Assembly (NCBI GenBank): GCA_017311315.1
Contig: CM029620.1
Location: 124,001-188,000 of the forward strand
From: Dendrocalamus latiflorus
Lineage: Eukaryota > Streptophyta > Magnoliopsida > Poales > Poaceae
Reading direction: 5' to 3'
DNA: 64,000 nucleotides
Part shown: positions 13,361 through 24,248 of the stretch, piece by piece
Numbering within the stretch: the stretch's first letter is position 1
Layout: each line of letters begins with the position of its first letter
Notes under the pieces: generated by a model
Seen by the model: the letters and a program-made list of their open reading frames with translations, nothing else
Told to the model about the DNA's origin: nothing
Databases searched by the model: none
Program-made: the position numbers and the translations under genes

Positions 13361-15564
13361 AAACACTACGAACGGAGTTCATCTATGCTCTATTTTATTT
13401 TGGCAGGTATATCGAATCCGTCCGAGTTGATGTGAAACTTTCCTCGATGACGGGTTTCATTGGGTAGTACAAACTCCATAGCACAAATCGATGAACGGAA
13501 TGAAACTGAGTCCCAAACACCTTGAATGGAGTTTATTTACACCTGAGGTCATTTTGGCATGCATTTTGAATACGTCCGAGTTGGCGTGATAATTTCTCCA
13601 TGACCTGTTCCATCTGAAACTACAAACTCCATTCGTACAAAATTGAGGCACGAAATGAGCAGAGTGCCAAACACCCTGAATGGGGTTCATATGCGCCCTA
13701 ACGCATTTCAGCATGCATTTCAAATCTATCTGAGTTGGTGTTCAACTTTCCTCGACGAGGGGTTCTCTTATGATGTGCAAACAACACGAACGCAAAAATC
13801 TTGGCACGCAAGCCAACACCACGAATGATGTTCGTATGTGTCCTACCTCATTTTGACATGTACAACGAATCCATCCATGTCGGTGCGAAACTTTCCCCCA
13901 CGACGGGCTCCATGTGCAAATCAAACTACAGGCGCACAAAAACTAGGCACGTACTGAAATTGTGTACCAAACACCACGAATGGAGTTTATATGTGTCCTA
14001 TCTCATATTGGTATGTATTTCAAATCCGTTTGAGCCGCTGTGAAACTTTCCACCACGATGGATTCCAGCTGAAACTACAAACTCCATCTGTACGAAATAG
14101 AGGCACGAAATGAAACTGAGTACCAAATACCCCGAATGGAGTTCACATGCACCCTAGCTCACTTTTTCGTGCATTTTGAATTCGTCTGAGTCAGTACGAA
14201 ACTACAAACTCTATTCACACGAAATCGAGGCATGAAATGAAGCTAAGTGCCAAACACCGCGAATAGAGGTCATATGCATCCTAGCTCAGTTCACCGTGCA
14301 TTTCGAATCCGACTGATTCGGTGTTAAGTGTTCCTCCACGACGAGTTCCAATTGAAACTACAAACTGCATCACACCAAATTGAGGCTAGAAATGAAACTG
14401 AAGGCCGAACACTCCGATTGTAGTTCATATGCGCCCTAACTAATTTTCGCATGCATTGGAATCCATCCAAGTAGGTGTGAAACTTTCCTCCAAGTGGTTG
14501 TAATTGAAACAACAAATTCCGTACATCATTCGGCCATGCATTTTGAATCTGCCTGAATTGGTGTGAAACTTTCTCAACGACGGGTTCCAACTGTTACTAC
14601 AGTGCCATCCATACGAAATCAATGCGTGAAAAGAAACTAAGTGAAAAACACATCGAATGGAACTCATGTACACCCTAGCTCATTTTGGCATGCATTTCGA
14701 TTTCATCCGAGTCGGTATGACACTTTCCTCTATGACGAGTTCCATCTGAAACTTCAAACTCTATTCATACGAGACCAAGTCACGTAATGAAACTAAGCGC
14801 CACCACCCTGAATGGAATTCGTATGCACCCTAGCACACTTCAACATTTATTTTGAATCCGTGTAGGTCAGTGTGAAAGTTTCCTCCATGACATGTTCTAA
14901 TTGGAAGTAGAAACTCCATTCATACAAAATCAAGGCCCGAAAAAAAATTAAGTGTCAAACACCCAGAATGGAGTGTTGATGCGGTGTAACTCATTTTGGC
15001 ATGCGTTTCGAATCCGTCCAACTTGGTGTGAAACTTAACTCAATGACGGGTACCATTGGACAGTACAAACTCTATGAGCACAAAATCAATGAACGAAATG
15101 AGACTGAGTGCCAATACCTCGGATGGAGCTCATATACGCCCTAGTTCATTTTGGCAAGCATTTAAATCCGTCCGAGTCAGTGTGACAGTTTCCTCCACGA
15201 GGGTTCCATCTGAAACTAGAAATTCCATATGTACGAAATCAACTCATGAAATGAAACTAGTGCCAAACACCCCAATCGAGTTGATATGCACCCTAGCTCA
15301 TTTTGGCACGCATTTCGAATCCGTTTGAGTCGGTGTGAAACATTGTCCATGACAGGGTCCATTGGGCAATACAAGCTCCATGCACAGAAAATCGAGCAAC
15401 GTAACGAAACAACGTGCCAACATCCCGAACGGAATTCATATGTGCCCTAGCTCATTTTAGCTTGCATCTTGAACCCGTCCGAGTCGGTGTAAAACTCCTT
15501 TCCACAGCGCGTTGCTACAAACACAATTCGTATGAAATCTCGGCACAAAATGAAATTGAGTTCC
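13361..15564. repeat. Satellite HOR copy 7 (A/B mosaic transition copy)
   Basis: 2204 bp. From 13361 to about 14900 it carries form-A alleles (cgaatccgtcc in u1, atgtcggtgcg in u4, ccgactgattc in u7, the u8/u9 fusion, caccaccctg in u11). From about 14920 it shows form-B alleles (cattcatacaaaatc, no 10-bp duplication, tcggcacaaaatg near 15541) mixed with A alleles in u13 and u14. It also has private indels: about 11 bp lost in u4 near 13810 and 2 bp lost in the u8/u9 fusion near 14492. This is the junction between the two HOR families. Confidence 0.93.
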
Positions 15565-17025
15565 AAACACTACGAACGGAGTTCATCTATGCTCTATTTT
15601 ATTTTGGCAGGTATATCGAATACGTCCGAGTTGATGTGAAACATTCCTCGATGACGGGTATCATTGGGTAGTACAAACTCCATGGGCACAAATCGATGAA
15701 CGGAATGAAACTGAGTTCCAAACACCTTGAATGGAGTTTATGTACACCTGAGGTCATTTTGGCATGCATTTTGAATACGTCCGAGTTGGCGTGACACTTT
15801 CTCCATGACCTGTTCCATCTGAAACAACAAACTCCATTCGTACAAAATTGAGGCACGAAATGAGCAGAGTGCCAAACACCCTGAATGGGGTTCATATGCA
15901 CCCTAACGCATTTCAGCATGCATTTCAAATCTATCTGAGTTGGTGTTCAACTTTCCTCGACGAGGGGTTCTCTTATGATGTGCAAACAACACGAACGCAA
16001 AAATCTTGGCACGCAATGGAACGGAGAGCCAACACCACGAATGATGTTCGTATGTGTCCTACCTCATTTTGACATGTACAACGAATTCATCCATGGCGGT
16101 GCGAAACTTTCCCCCACGACGGGCTCCATGTGCAAATCAAACTACAGGCGCACAAAAACTAGGCACGTACTGAAATTGTGTACCAAACACCACGAATGGA
16201 GTTTATATGTGTCCTATCTCATATTGGTATGTATTTCAAATCCGTTTGAGCCGCTGTGAAACTTTCCCCCACGATGGATTCCAGCTGAAACAACAAACTC
16301 CATCTGTACGAAATAGAGGCACGAAATGAAACTGAGCCAAATACCCCGAATGGAGTTCACATGCACCCTAGCTCACTTTTTCGTGCATTTTGAATTCGTC
16401 TGAGTCAGTACGAAACTACAAACTCTATTCACACGAAATCGAGGCATGAAATGAAGCTAAGTGCCAAACACCGCGAATAGAGTTCATATGCATCCTAGCT
16501 CAGTTCGCCGTGCATTTCGAATCCGTCTGATTCGGTGTTAAGTGTTCCTCCACGACGAGTTCCAATTGAAACTACAAACTGCATCACACCAAATTGAGGC
16601 TAGAAATGAAACTAAAGGCCGAACACTCCGATTGTAGTTCCTATGCGCCCTAACTAATTTTGGCATGCATTGGAATCCATCCGAGTAGGTGTGAAACTTT
16701 CCTCCACAGTGGTTGTAACTGAAACGACAAACTCCGTGCACACAAAATCGTGGCATATTATTAAACTGGTTGTGAAACACCTCGAATGGAGTTCATATGC
16801 ACCGTACATCATTCGGCCATGCATTTTGAATCTGCCTGAGTTGGTGTGAAACTTTCTCAACGACGGGTTCCAACTGTTACCACAGTGCCATCCATACGAA
16901 ATCAATGCGCGAAAAGAAACTAAGTGAAAAACACCTCGAATGGAACTCATGTACACCCTAGCTCATTTTGGCATGCATTTCGATTTCATCCGAGTCGGTA
17001 TGACACTTTCCTCTATGACGAGTTC
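15565..17025. repeat. Satellite HOR copy 8, left part (form B)
   Basis: First copy with form-B alleles throughout: cgaatacgtcc in u1, atggcggtgcg in u4, ccgtctgattc in u7 and a complete u9 near 16735-16805. It is interrupted after gacgagttc in u10 by element R1 and continues at 26980. Total length without R1 is about 2260 bp. Confidence 0.95.
17021..17025 (+). other. Left target-site duplication of R1 (AGTTC)
   Basis: AGTTC precedes the TGTAACATCCC start of R1 and is repeated at 26975-26979 right after its terminal CTCGACA. The uninterrupted satellite reads gacgagttccatctg in other copies, which confirms the insertion point. Confidence 0.97.
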
Positions 17026-17810
17026 TGTAACATCCCAAAAATTTGCTTTTTGTAAAAATTTAATTTCAAATTAATTATTTTAAAGTATTTGAATTTTATT
17101 TGGATTTTCTATGAATTTCTGAGTTTTATTTGGAGTTATCTAAATTTTATTTCAAAATCTAAATCAAATTTAATCCTCAACCTCTCTACTCGGCCATCAC
17201 GTGTCGCTCTCTGATTCAATCCATCCTCGCCCGGTTTAATCTCAGCCACCTGCCTTCACTTACCCCTTCGTTTTAATTCCGATTGAGCCCATTAAAATTT
17301 CTAAATTCATATAAAATTCTAATCTATTCATTTCTATCGTCTTTTTAAATTTTTTGGAGTTTTGAATTTATTTTGATTAAATTAAAGGTTAGAAAGTAAA
17401 AATATTTTTATTGGTCAAAATATTCTTCAATTAAATCTGAAATTATTTTATTTGGTATGTTCGGGTTCCAAGGATATCTGTGAAATTTTTCTGGAATTTA
17501 TTTTAGTTTTTTCGGAAAAACAATTATTATTTTATTATTATTTTCTCTCTCCTGCTACAGTATTCTTCTTCACAGAGACGATGCCGTTCCCGAGTGCGTA
17601 CGCGAGCTGCCATGGCTGCATCTTAAACCTTTCATAACTTTTGATTTTCTCAACGGTTTTTAGCGACATAAATTGCATTCAACTCCTCTCATCAAACTCT
17701 TTCATTTACCTACCGTTTTCCCCTCATTCATGAGCCGTTTCGCGAGAAATTAACCCATGCCATTGATGGACATGGTCTCTTGATCTCCCGTCTCGGACCT
17801 CCCCCGCCCC

Positions 17811-17817
17811 TATAAAA
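17811..17817 (+). promoter_or_regulatory. TATA box of R1 left LTR
   Basis: TATAAAA in a GC-rich context (cgcccctataaaaggcagc) is a strong plant core-promoter match. The same site is at 23680-23686 in the right LTR. Transcription would start about 30 bp downstream, near 17845. Confidence 0.75.
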
Positions 17818-17990
17818 GGCAGCACCGTGAGCCCCTCCTCATCCTCACTCAACCCCGAAAATATCAAGTCCTCACTCCTCTTCTCTTGGGCGCAATCGAA
17901 GTTTTTCTTTTGTGTTCCAAGCGGCGTTCTTCGGCTTATTGCGCCTCGTCCGGTGGAGCCCCGCCACTTTTGAGCACATCCCCGGATTCG

Positions 17991-18626
17991 CCTCGTCGCG
18001 TTCTACGCGGTGCTCACTTCGCCTTCGCCGGAACTTCTCCGGAGCACTGTCGCCACCGTGGGCCATACCGCGTCGTCGTTCCTCGCGTCGCCACCGGCCG
18101 TCTGTGCATGCCCGACCAAAACCAAGGTGAGCATCACGTTCCCCACGATCTACTCTTCGTTTCGCCGCAAGTCTTGCATGTTAATTCCTCTCTGTTTGCC
18201 CGGAATGTCGATGTCAGCCTGTCGGCTACATAAAAGCTTGTCCACCGCGTTTCACTAGTCCGTTGGCCGAGCCGTCTGCACCGTTGAGTTGGCCTCGACG
18301 CGTTCTACGCCGTGCTCTCTTCCATTTGTCCAAAACCATTTCCTAAATTTTTGAACCCGACACCTTGCCATGGCCGCAAATGGCACTTCGCATCCCTGCC
18401 TGTCCAAGAATGCTTTCAACAATCCGTTCGCGTCAAAACGTGCCAAACTATCCTAGGTGGCTACGTTTCAGACGGTTTTGGATTCGCTCTACCGAGCACG
18501 AAGATATTGAGTTTTTCGTGTTTCGGTACCGTCGTTGTTCAAACGACGATTGCGTCGCCTCCGGTGAGTTTTCGGCTTAACCGATATTTTTCCTAGCTTC
18601 GCCTCGCCGCGTTCTAGGCCGTGCTC
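17991..18626 (+). repeat. Three spaced copies of a 25-bp GC-rich motif in R1 left LTR
   Basis: The motif cctcgNcgcgttctaSgcSg followed by tgctc occurs at 17991-18015, 18293-18317 and 18602-18626, about 300 bp apart. The sequences between the copies do not obviously align, so this is either an old triplication or a conserved spaced signal in the transcribed part of the LTR. Confidence 0.8.
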
Positions 18627-20452
18627 ACCTTACTTCTCCTGGTCCCTTTCCCGAAAATTATTCTTCTCTGCACACCTTATGTCGTTGACGTCGTACACGT
18701 CGTTATCGTGCTCCGTTTGACGTGTCGTCACTTCCTACATGTGCCTCGGGTCCTTAGCAACCCATTTTGCTAGTTAGATTCACCTCCCATGCCTACTCTC
18801 GCCAGCGCTAGCCTTCTCGCTAAAAGTACTGTTCTCGGATGAACAGTAACATCTGTGAATTTCCAGCATTTTCTCGCCCCGGCAAACTTTAGATCGCTCG
18901 TTCTCCTTCGTCCGAACTCCGATCAACCCGATTCTTTTTCCTAAATTCATCTAAAATGGAGCTCTATCTTTTGGTTCTAGGTTTGCAGTTTTTGGAGTTC
19001 ATTTGAATTTTATTTGAATTTGTTTTGTTTGTTTTATCGTTTCGCACGTAGAACCCGACGTTGCCGAAGAGTTTGTCGAACCACAGCAAGAGGGACCAAC
19101 CAGTGCACAAGAAGGCAAGTCTCCTTTGATCATCTTGAACCTATGATTTCAAAATGTTTTAATTATTTTAAATTATGTGCATTGCTATTTATATAAAATA
19201 TTAGTTCAAATCTTAAGGCATTAGTTATATCCAACCTTGTTATGCCCTCATTTGAATTCGAATGCCATGTACCTTTGCAACCCTAGAAATTCCTTTGACT
19301 CACTAATGAGAGTAATATATTAAATTGTTGGTATTAGAATGGTAGAACAATGCTTAGCCATGCTATGTAATATTCTTGAAATCTTGCAAATGGGAAATTA
19401 TGAATTATTGTAATACCCCTGTGTTTATGAAAATTAGTGGTAATTGGAGTTGCCACTGTTCTTTTAAAATAAACTAAAATGTGAAAATTGGTTTAGATTA
19501 GGGTGGATGGTTGGTTTGGATTGGTGCAGGAAGCACGAGATCTTGTAATGTGTATGTTCCACCCTAGTCAATTAAGGACCGACGCTTGTGTTTGTCCAAA
19601 CTGAGCATTAACCGTACAACCACAAGTCTATATGGGTACGACCTAGCTGACTAACTTACGATAGTCTAGTTTAGGTGCCACCAGTGGAAAGTGGATGTCA
19701 GGGATGGACTGGTTATTCACAGTGAGGGACAGGGATTTACTGTACTCATATGGCGCAAGAGGGGGCTTCGGTTCGGGCAGTTAGCCTACCTGCGGTGAAA
19801 CCTCAGCGGGTGGTATCTAGCTAGATTAGAGTAAGGTAAAGGCTTTGTGATATTTTATCTGGGTCTCATGCCAAAGGAAGCGTGTTGACTTATAGGATAA
19901 TTTATCTCTTGTGGGTAAAGTTGTACAACCTCTGCAGAGTGTAAAACTATTCGAATAGCCGTGCCCACGGTCAAGGGCGGGCAAGGAATGCATTCACATG
20001 GTAGATTTCTGGTTTTGGTTTTAAAAATCAAAGTTTTGTATTCCGAGAGTGGAGGGAACTCTCGGAAGGGTATCCTGGCAGTTGGAGCCAGAGAGGGTGG
20101 ATGGAACCCGCAGTTTTAAACTTGACCAATTGTAATTGGTTGGCTAGTGTTGGTAGATGGAACCTTCACTAGAAAGTCAATGATAGTTTCTGCTAAAACA
20201 TTTACTTTATTAAATGGATGCCTTCGAAAATAATTAGTAGTAATTGAAATTTTAAAATATTGCTTTGTGCAAAAGAACCATATAGCCTTCCTTTGTCAAG
20301 CCTTGCATCTATGCATTTTTCCCAAGACTTGCGGAGTACTTTATGTACTCACATGCTACACTTAAAAATAAATCTCAGAAGAATATGAAGCTAAAGAAGG
20401 TGACTACGACTACTTCGCTTGTGGATTCGACGAAGGATTTCCGGAGTACTAG
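18380..20452 (+). CDS. Predicted three-exon frame inside R1 left LTR (about 106 residues, unknown function)
   Basis: Exon 1 is 18380-18563 (ATG in caaatggcac; donor cctccg|gtgagt). Exon 2 is 19052-19114 (acceptor cgcacgtag after a T-rich tract; GC-type donor aag|gcaagt). Exon 3 is 20379-20452 (acceptor aatctcag; stop TAG). The exon lengths 184+63+74 give 107 codons with no stop, and both junctions are in phase. The product would be basic in its first half and acidic in its second half, with pieces such as STEHEDIEFFVF, EPDVAEEFVEP and EGDYDYFACGF. I recognise no domain. The start codon is the least certain point, since upstream GC-rich exons could also join (donor ccaag|gtgagc at 18124/18125). 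It lies downstream of the LTR TATA box. Splicing is inferred, not shown. Confidence 0.35.
20041..20067 (+). repeat. Perfect 10-bp hairpin in R1 left LTR
   Basis: ttccgagagt and actctcggaa are perfect reverse complements separated by ggaggga. The same hairpin is kept at 26295-26321 in the right LTR. It falls in the predicted second intron. Its function is unknown. Confidence 0.85.
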
Positions 20453-20539
20453 GCCGCGCTTCCCCAGTCAATTGCCTGTGGCGTATTGATGGGTCTTCGC
20501 CGGATTTATCTTTTGCTTCCGCTGTGTTTTGTGAGTGTG

Positions 20540-20606
20540 TGAGGTCCTGAAACCTCAGTTGTAATAATGAGACCTTGCGGTCTGTACTCTTTACTATTGT
20601 AATAAA
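20540..20606 (+). terminator. Candidate polyadenylation region of R1 left LTR
   Basis: Two small stem-loops (tgaggt/acctca at 20540-20557; agacc/ggtct at 20570-20583) precede AATAAA at 20601-20606, followed by GT-rich sequence. The right LTR has the matching AATAAA at 26855-26860. The arrangement fits a 3' end-forming signal. It is inferred from sequence only. Confidence 0.55.
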
Positions 20607-20724
20607 GCGTTGTTGGCAATGTATCATATTTTCTGTTTGAACTGTGTGTACTAGCGTTGATCTGGGACTAGTACTGTAATGCACAGGAGGTCCAGGAGTT
20701 TCTACTCCGGGGTCTCGACAGAGG

Positions 20725-20736
20725 TGGTATCAGAGC
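20725..20736 (+). promoter_or_regulatory. R1 primer-binding site (initiator Met tRNA)
   Basis: TGGTATCAGAGC lies 4 bp after the left LTR. It is the standard complement of the 3' end of plant initiator-Met tRNA and sets the element to the plus strand. Confidence 0.93.
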
Positions 20737-22624
20737 CAATTTGATTGTAGGACGTGACCTATTTAGAATGGTCGTTAAAAGAAGAACTTCAAAATTTATT
20801 TTATAAAATAAAAATTTAATATTGTGCTATTCTTTTCTTGTCTTTCTATCCTTACCTTCGTCATGGCATTCTCCCTTATCTATCTGCTTATTTCCTTTTT
20901 GGAATGGTAATTGTATCCCCTTCCCTCTGTAATTTCTATAGTTGGATCGGTGAGGTTGCGTCTGAGAAGCACTTGGAGAAGTGCATCTTCACGCGTGAGC
21001 GAGGATTAGTTCTTTAGTTGTAGTACCCAAGTAAAGTCCTACGATTTTAGAACGCTTATGTATTACTTGCTTGTGTGTTAGGTGGATTGTACCAAGTCTT
21101 GTATACTTGTAGTACAGCCATCCTTAAAGACTATTTTGATTTCAAGTTAAGTTTCTTCAAAGTTGTTGCTTGCTTCTTTCTTGTGTGTTTGTTTGGGATG
21201 GTGTTTAGTTGTTCCCCTGATCTCTTATCTGTGCTACTTCCCTCTTATCTTTTGCTAACCCAAGTTACCGCAATAGTACAAGCTCCAATTTTTTCACCGA
21301 AGTCCAAGTTTGGAGAATCCTTGGAGACCTAGAGTATATGGAAGACAACAAATTTATGGAAAGTACTCTTGCCGGGAAAGCTGTCTTAATCAATGGATGT
21401 CAAGTTAGGCAATTTGGAGAATTGTTGCTAGAGTGGTATATTTTGATTTATAATTGAATAATATTCGAGAGGATTGAGATAAAAGGTATATTTGTGGATA
21501 CCAATTGATTATAAATAAATCTAAAGAGTGTCATCCTTGTGGATTGACTAGAGAATAAATATAGAGTTGAACTTGTGGGAGCTAATTAGATCCTGGGAAG
21601 AGTCTAACTTTGCCTTGGATTTATTATCTAGGATTGAAAGGAGCAACTGGATGTAAGACAAGATTTTTGTTGAAGGCATTATTTGTGATCATTGGAGAAT
21701 TAGTATTAAGAGATTGATCTAGTAAAGGGAGAGATTAACAGATTAAGAAGTTGAATTATCATAAACAATTCATGAAATTAATTTTGGGTGATTTGGTTGA
21801 ATCATGAAGAGTAGATGAAATTTATGGAGTTACTTGATTATCAGAGTTTGGTGGACCTATTGACGATAAGTCGATACTAGTGGAATTCTAAAAGATAGTA
21901 CACTTAGATATCTTGGTGGATTAACTTTATCATTGCAAAGTGGACTTTGATATATCCATTTGAATTGGTGGATTTAATAGATCATTGTTAGATAATTGGA
22001 TTTTAACTAATGGGATTAACTAGATCATTTAAGGATGTTAAATTGGATAACCTGGAGGATTTAAATTAATTATGGGAGATAGATTGTCCAATAAAAATTA
22101 GTTGAGAGATTGTCTGATAAGAATTAATTGAGGTATTTGAGATCATTCAAATTTGGTGGAACCAAAATGATGATTATCAAGAGAATGATATTGGAGGACT
22201 AATGAATATTAAATTATGGCTTAGATGATCTTAAACTTGATTGATGATTACTAAAAGGTTGGATTAATGTTATATTATTTGATCAAAGTTATGGATCTGT
22301 TGGATTAGATAATGATCATAAAAAAATTGGTGGAAATCACAAATTACAATGTTTTTGGATTCTTGTTAGAAAAATTATATGGTTTGATGTCGATTCAAAT
22401 TAGAGCAGAGAGAGTAAAAGTTAATGAGATTACTTGTCGAAATCAATAAGGTGCATTTGTGTTATATGATTTTGGAATCAAGAATTTTTGAAGAGTTGAA
22501 ATAATTATGTCCTTCTCGGATGAACACTTGTGGAAGTTAAGCCCTTTTGGTGGAATACTGAATTAATCGATATGATAAGGGCAATTGAAGTTAACCTAGA
22601 GCTTGCAGGCGACTAAAGATGTAC

Positions 22625-22886
22625 CAATCCAATTTGTTGTTCTCTTCCATATTTCTCAGTTAAAGGAATCCTTCAGAGCATCGAACAACAACATAGAATC
22701 ATGAAGGAAGCTGAACGCTGCGCAAGAAGCATGACCATAAAGTTCCACAAAGTACAGTGGAGCAACCATTTGAAGTCAAGTAACTTGGGAGCGTGAAGAG
22801 GACCTAAGTGCCGAGTTTCCCTCTCCTTTCTCTTTCCCAGTCGGTCCGAATCTCGAGGACGAGATTCTTTCTAAGGGGGGTAGGTT
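22625..22886 (+). pseudogene. Vestige of chromovirus-like Pol C-terminus in R1
   Basis: Around 22625-22680 one frame reads VVLFHISQLKESF. This resembles the VFHVSQLK motif that ends the integrase region of Ty3/gypsy chromoviruses. At about 22808-22886 another stretch reads FPVGPNLEDEIL then SKGG, resembling the polyprotein terminus of Tekay/Del elements, and runs into the purine tract. Between them the frames are broken, and no chromodomain can be read. The best interpretation is the remains of a deleted polyprotein. The family names come from motif recall and were not searched. Confidence 0.55.
22873..22884 (+). promoter_or_regulatory. R1 polypurine tract
   Basis: aaggggggtagg sits 2 bp before the right LTR, where plus-strand DNA synthesis is primed. 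Confidence 0.85.
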
Positions 22887-23679
22887 TGTAACATCCCAAA
22901 AATTTGCTTTTTGTAAAAATTTAATTTCAAATTAATTATTTTAAAGTATTTGAATTTTATTTGGATTTTCTATGAATTTCTGAGTTTTATTTGGAGTTAT
23001 CTAAATTTTATTTCAAAATCTAAATCAAATTTAATCCTCAACCTCTCTACTCGGCCATCACGTGTCGCTCTCTGATTCAATCCATCCTCGCCCGGTTTAA
23101 TCTCAGCCACCTGCCTTCACTTACCCCTTCGTTTTAATTCCGATTGAGCCCATTAAAATTTCTAAATTCATATAAAATTCTAATCTATTCATTTCTATCG
23201 TCTTTTTAAATTTTTTGGAGTTTTGAATTTATTTTGATTAAATTAAAGGTTAGAAAGTAAAAATATTTTTATTGGTCAAAATATTCTTCAATTAAATCTG
23301 AAATTATTTTATTTGGTATTTTCGGGTTCAAGGATATCTGTGAAATTTTTCTGAATTTTTCTGGAATTTATTTTATTTTTTTCGGAAAAACAATTATTAT
23401 TTTATTATTATTTTCTCTCTCCTGCTACAGTATTCTTCTTCACAGAGACGATGCCGTTCCCGAGTGCGTACGCGAGCTGCAATGCTGCATCTTAAACTTT
23501 TCATAACTTTTGATTTTCTCAACGGTTTTTAGCGACATAAATTGCATTCAACTCCTCTCATCAAACTCTTTCATTTACCTACCGTTTTCCCCTCATTCAT
23601 GAGCTGTTTCGCGAGAAATTAACCCATGCCATTGATGGACATGGTCTCTTGATCTCCCGTTTCGGACCTCCCCCGCCCC

Positions 23680-23686
23680 TATAAAA
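23680..23686 (+). promoter_or_regulatory. TATA box of R1 right LTR
   Basis: Same TATAAAA and GC-rich flank as at 17811. If active, this copy would drive transcription towards the satellite to the right. Confidence 0.7.
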
Positions 23687-24248
23687 GGCAGCACCGTGAG
23701 CCCCTCCTCATCCTCACTCAACCCCGAAAATATCAAGTCCTCACTCCTCTTCTCTTGGGCGCAATCGAAGTTTTTCTTTTGTGTTCCAAGCGGCGTTCTT
23801 CGGCTTATTGCGCCTCGTCCGGTGGAGCCCCGCCACTTTTGAGCACATCCCCGGATTCGCCTCGTCGCATTCTACGCGGTGCTCACTTCGCCTTCGCCGG
23901 AACTTCTCCGGAGCACTGTCGCCACCGTGGGCCATACCGCGTCGTCGTTCCTCGCGTCGCCACTGGCCGTCTGTGCATGCCCGACCAAAACCAAGGTGAG
24001 CATCACGTTCCCCACGATCTACTCTTCGTTTCGCCGCAAGTCTTGCATGTTAATTCCTCTCTGTTTGCCCAGAATGTCGATGTCAGCCTGTCGGCTACAT
24101 AAAAGCTTGTCCACCGCGTTTCACTAGTCCGTTGGCCGAGCCGTCTGCACCGTTGAGTTGGCCTCGACGCGTTCTACGCCGTGCTCTCTTCCATTTGTCC
24201 AAAACCATTTCCTAAATTTTTGAACCCGACACCTTGCCATGGCCGCAA

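Larger units (their letters stand above)
17026..20720 (+). repeat. R1 left (5') LTR
   Basis: 3695 bp, TG...CA bounded. The first 800 bp are AT-rich, followed by a TATA box at 17811 and a GC-rich stretch (17820-18900). Then come AT-rich sequence and a short region with hairpins and AATAAA at 20601. It lacks the 385-bp duplication seen in the right LTR. It contains the predicted three-exon frame annotated separately. Confidence 0.95.
20721..22886 (+). other. R1 internal region, no gag-pol
   Basis: 2166 bp between the LTRs. It is strongly AT-rich from about 21300 to 22600, with many short phrases like ggattaa and gattatc. The longest open frame (85 codons near 21075) has no recognisable domain. 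Only the extreme 3' end keeps a Pol-like vestige. The region would not supply any enzyme, so R1 depends on another element for reverse transcription and integration. Confidence 0.85.

Noticed and set aside
1..17025. CRISPR-like regular spacing of repeats
   Set aside because: The whole 155-bp unit is repetitive with no unique spacers, there are no cas genes, and the retrotransposons are eukaryotic.
1..17025. CENP-B box in the monomers
   Set aside because: I scanned the TTCG words in the HOR for the pattern TTCG-4-A-2-CGGG on both strands. The nearest (attcgtacgaaatcgagg) lacks the CGGG half.
17886..18233. 115-codon frame and overlapping frames in the GC-rich part of the R1 LTR
   Set aside because: No ATG start, several overlapping frames of similar length as expected in GC-rich DNA, and no domain. 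It could only be an extra upstream exon of the predicted spliced frame, which I could not settle.
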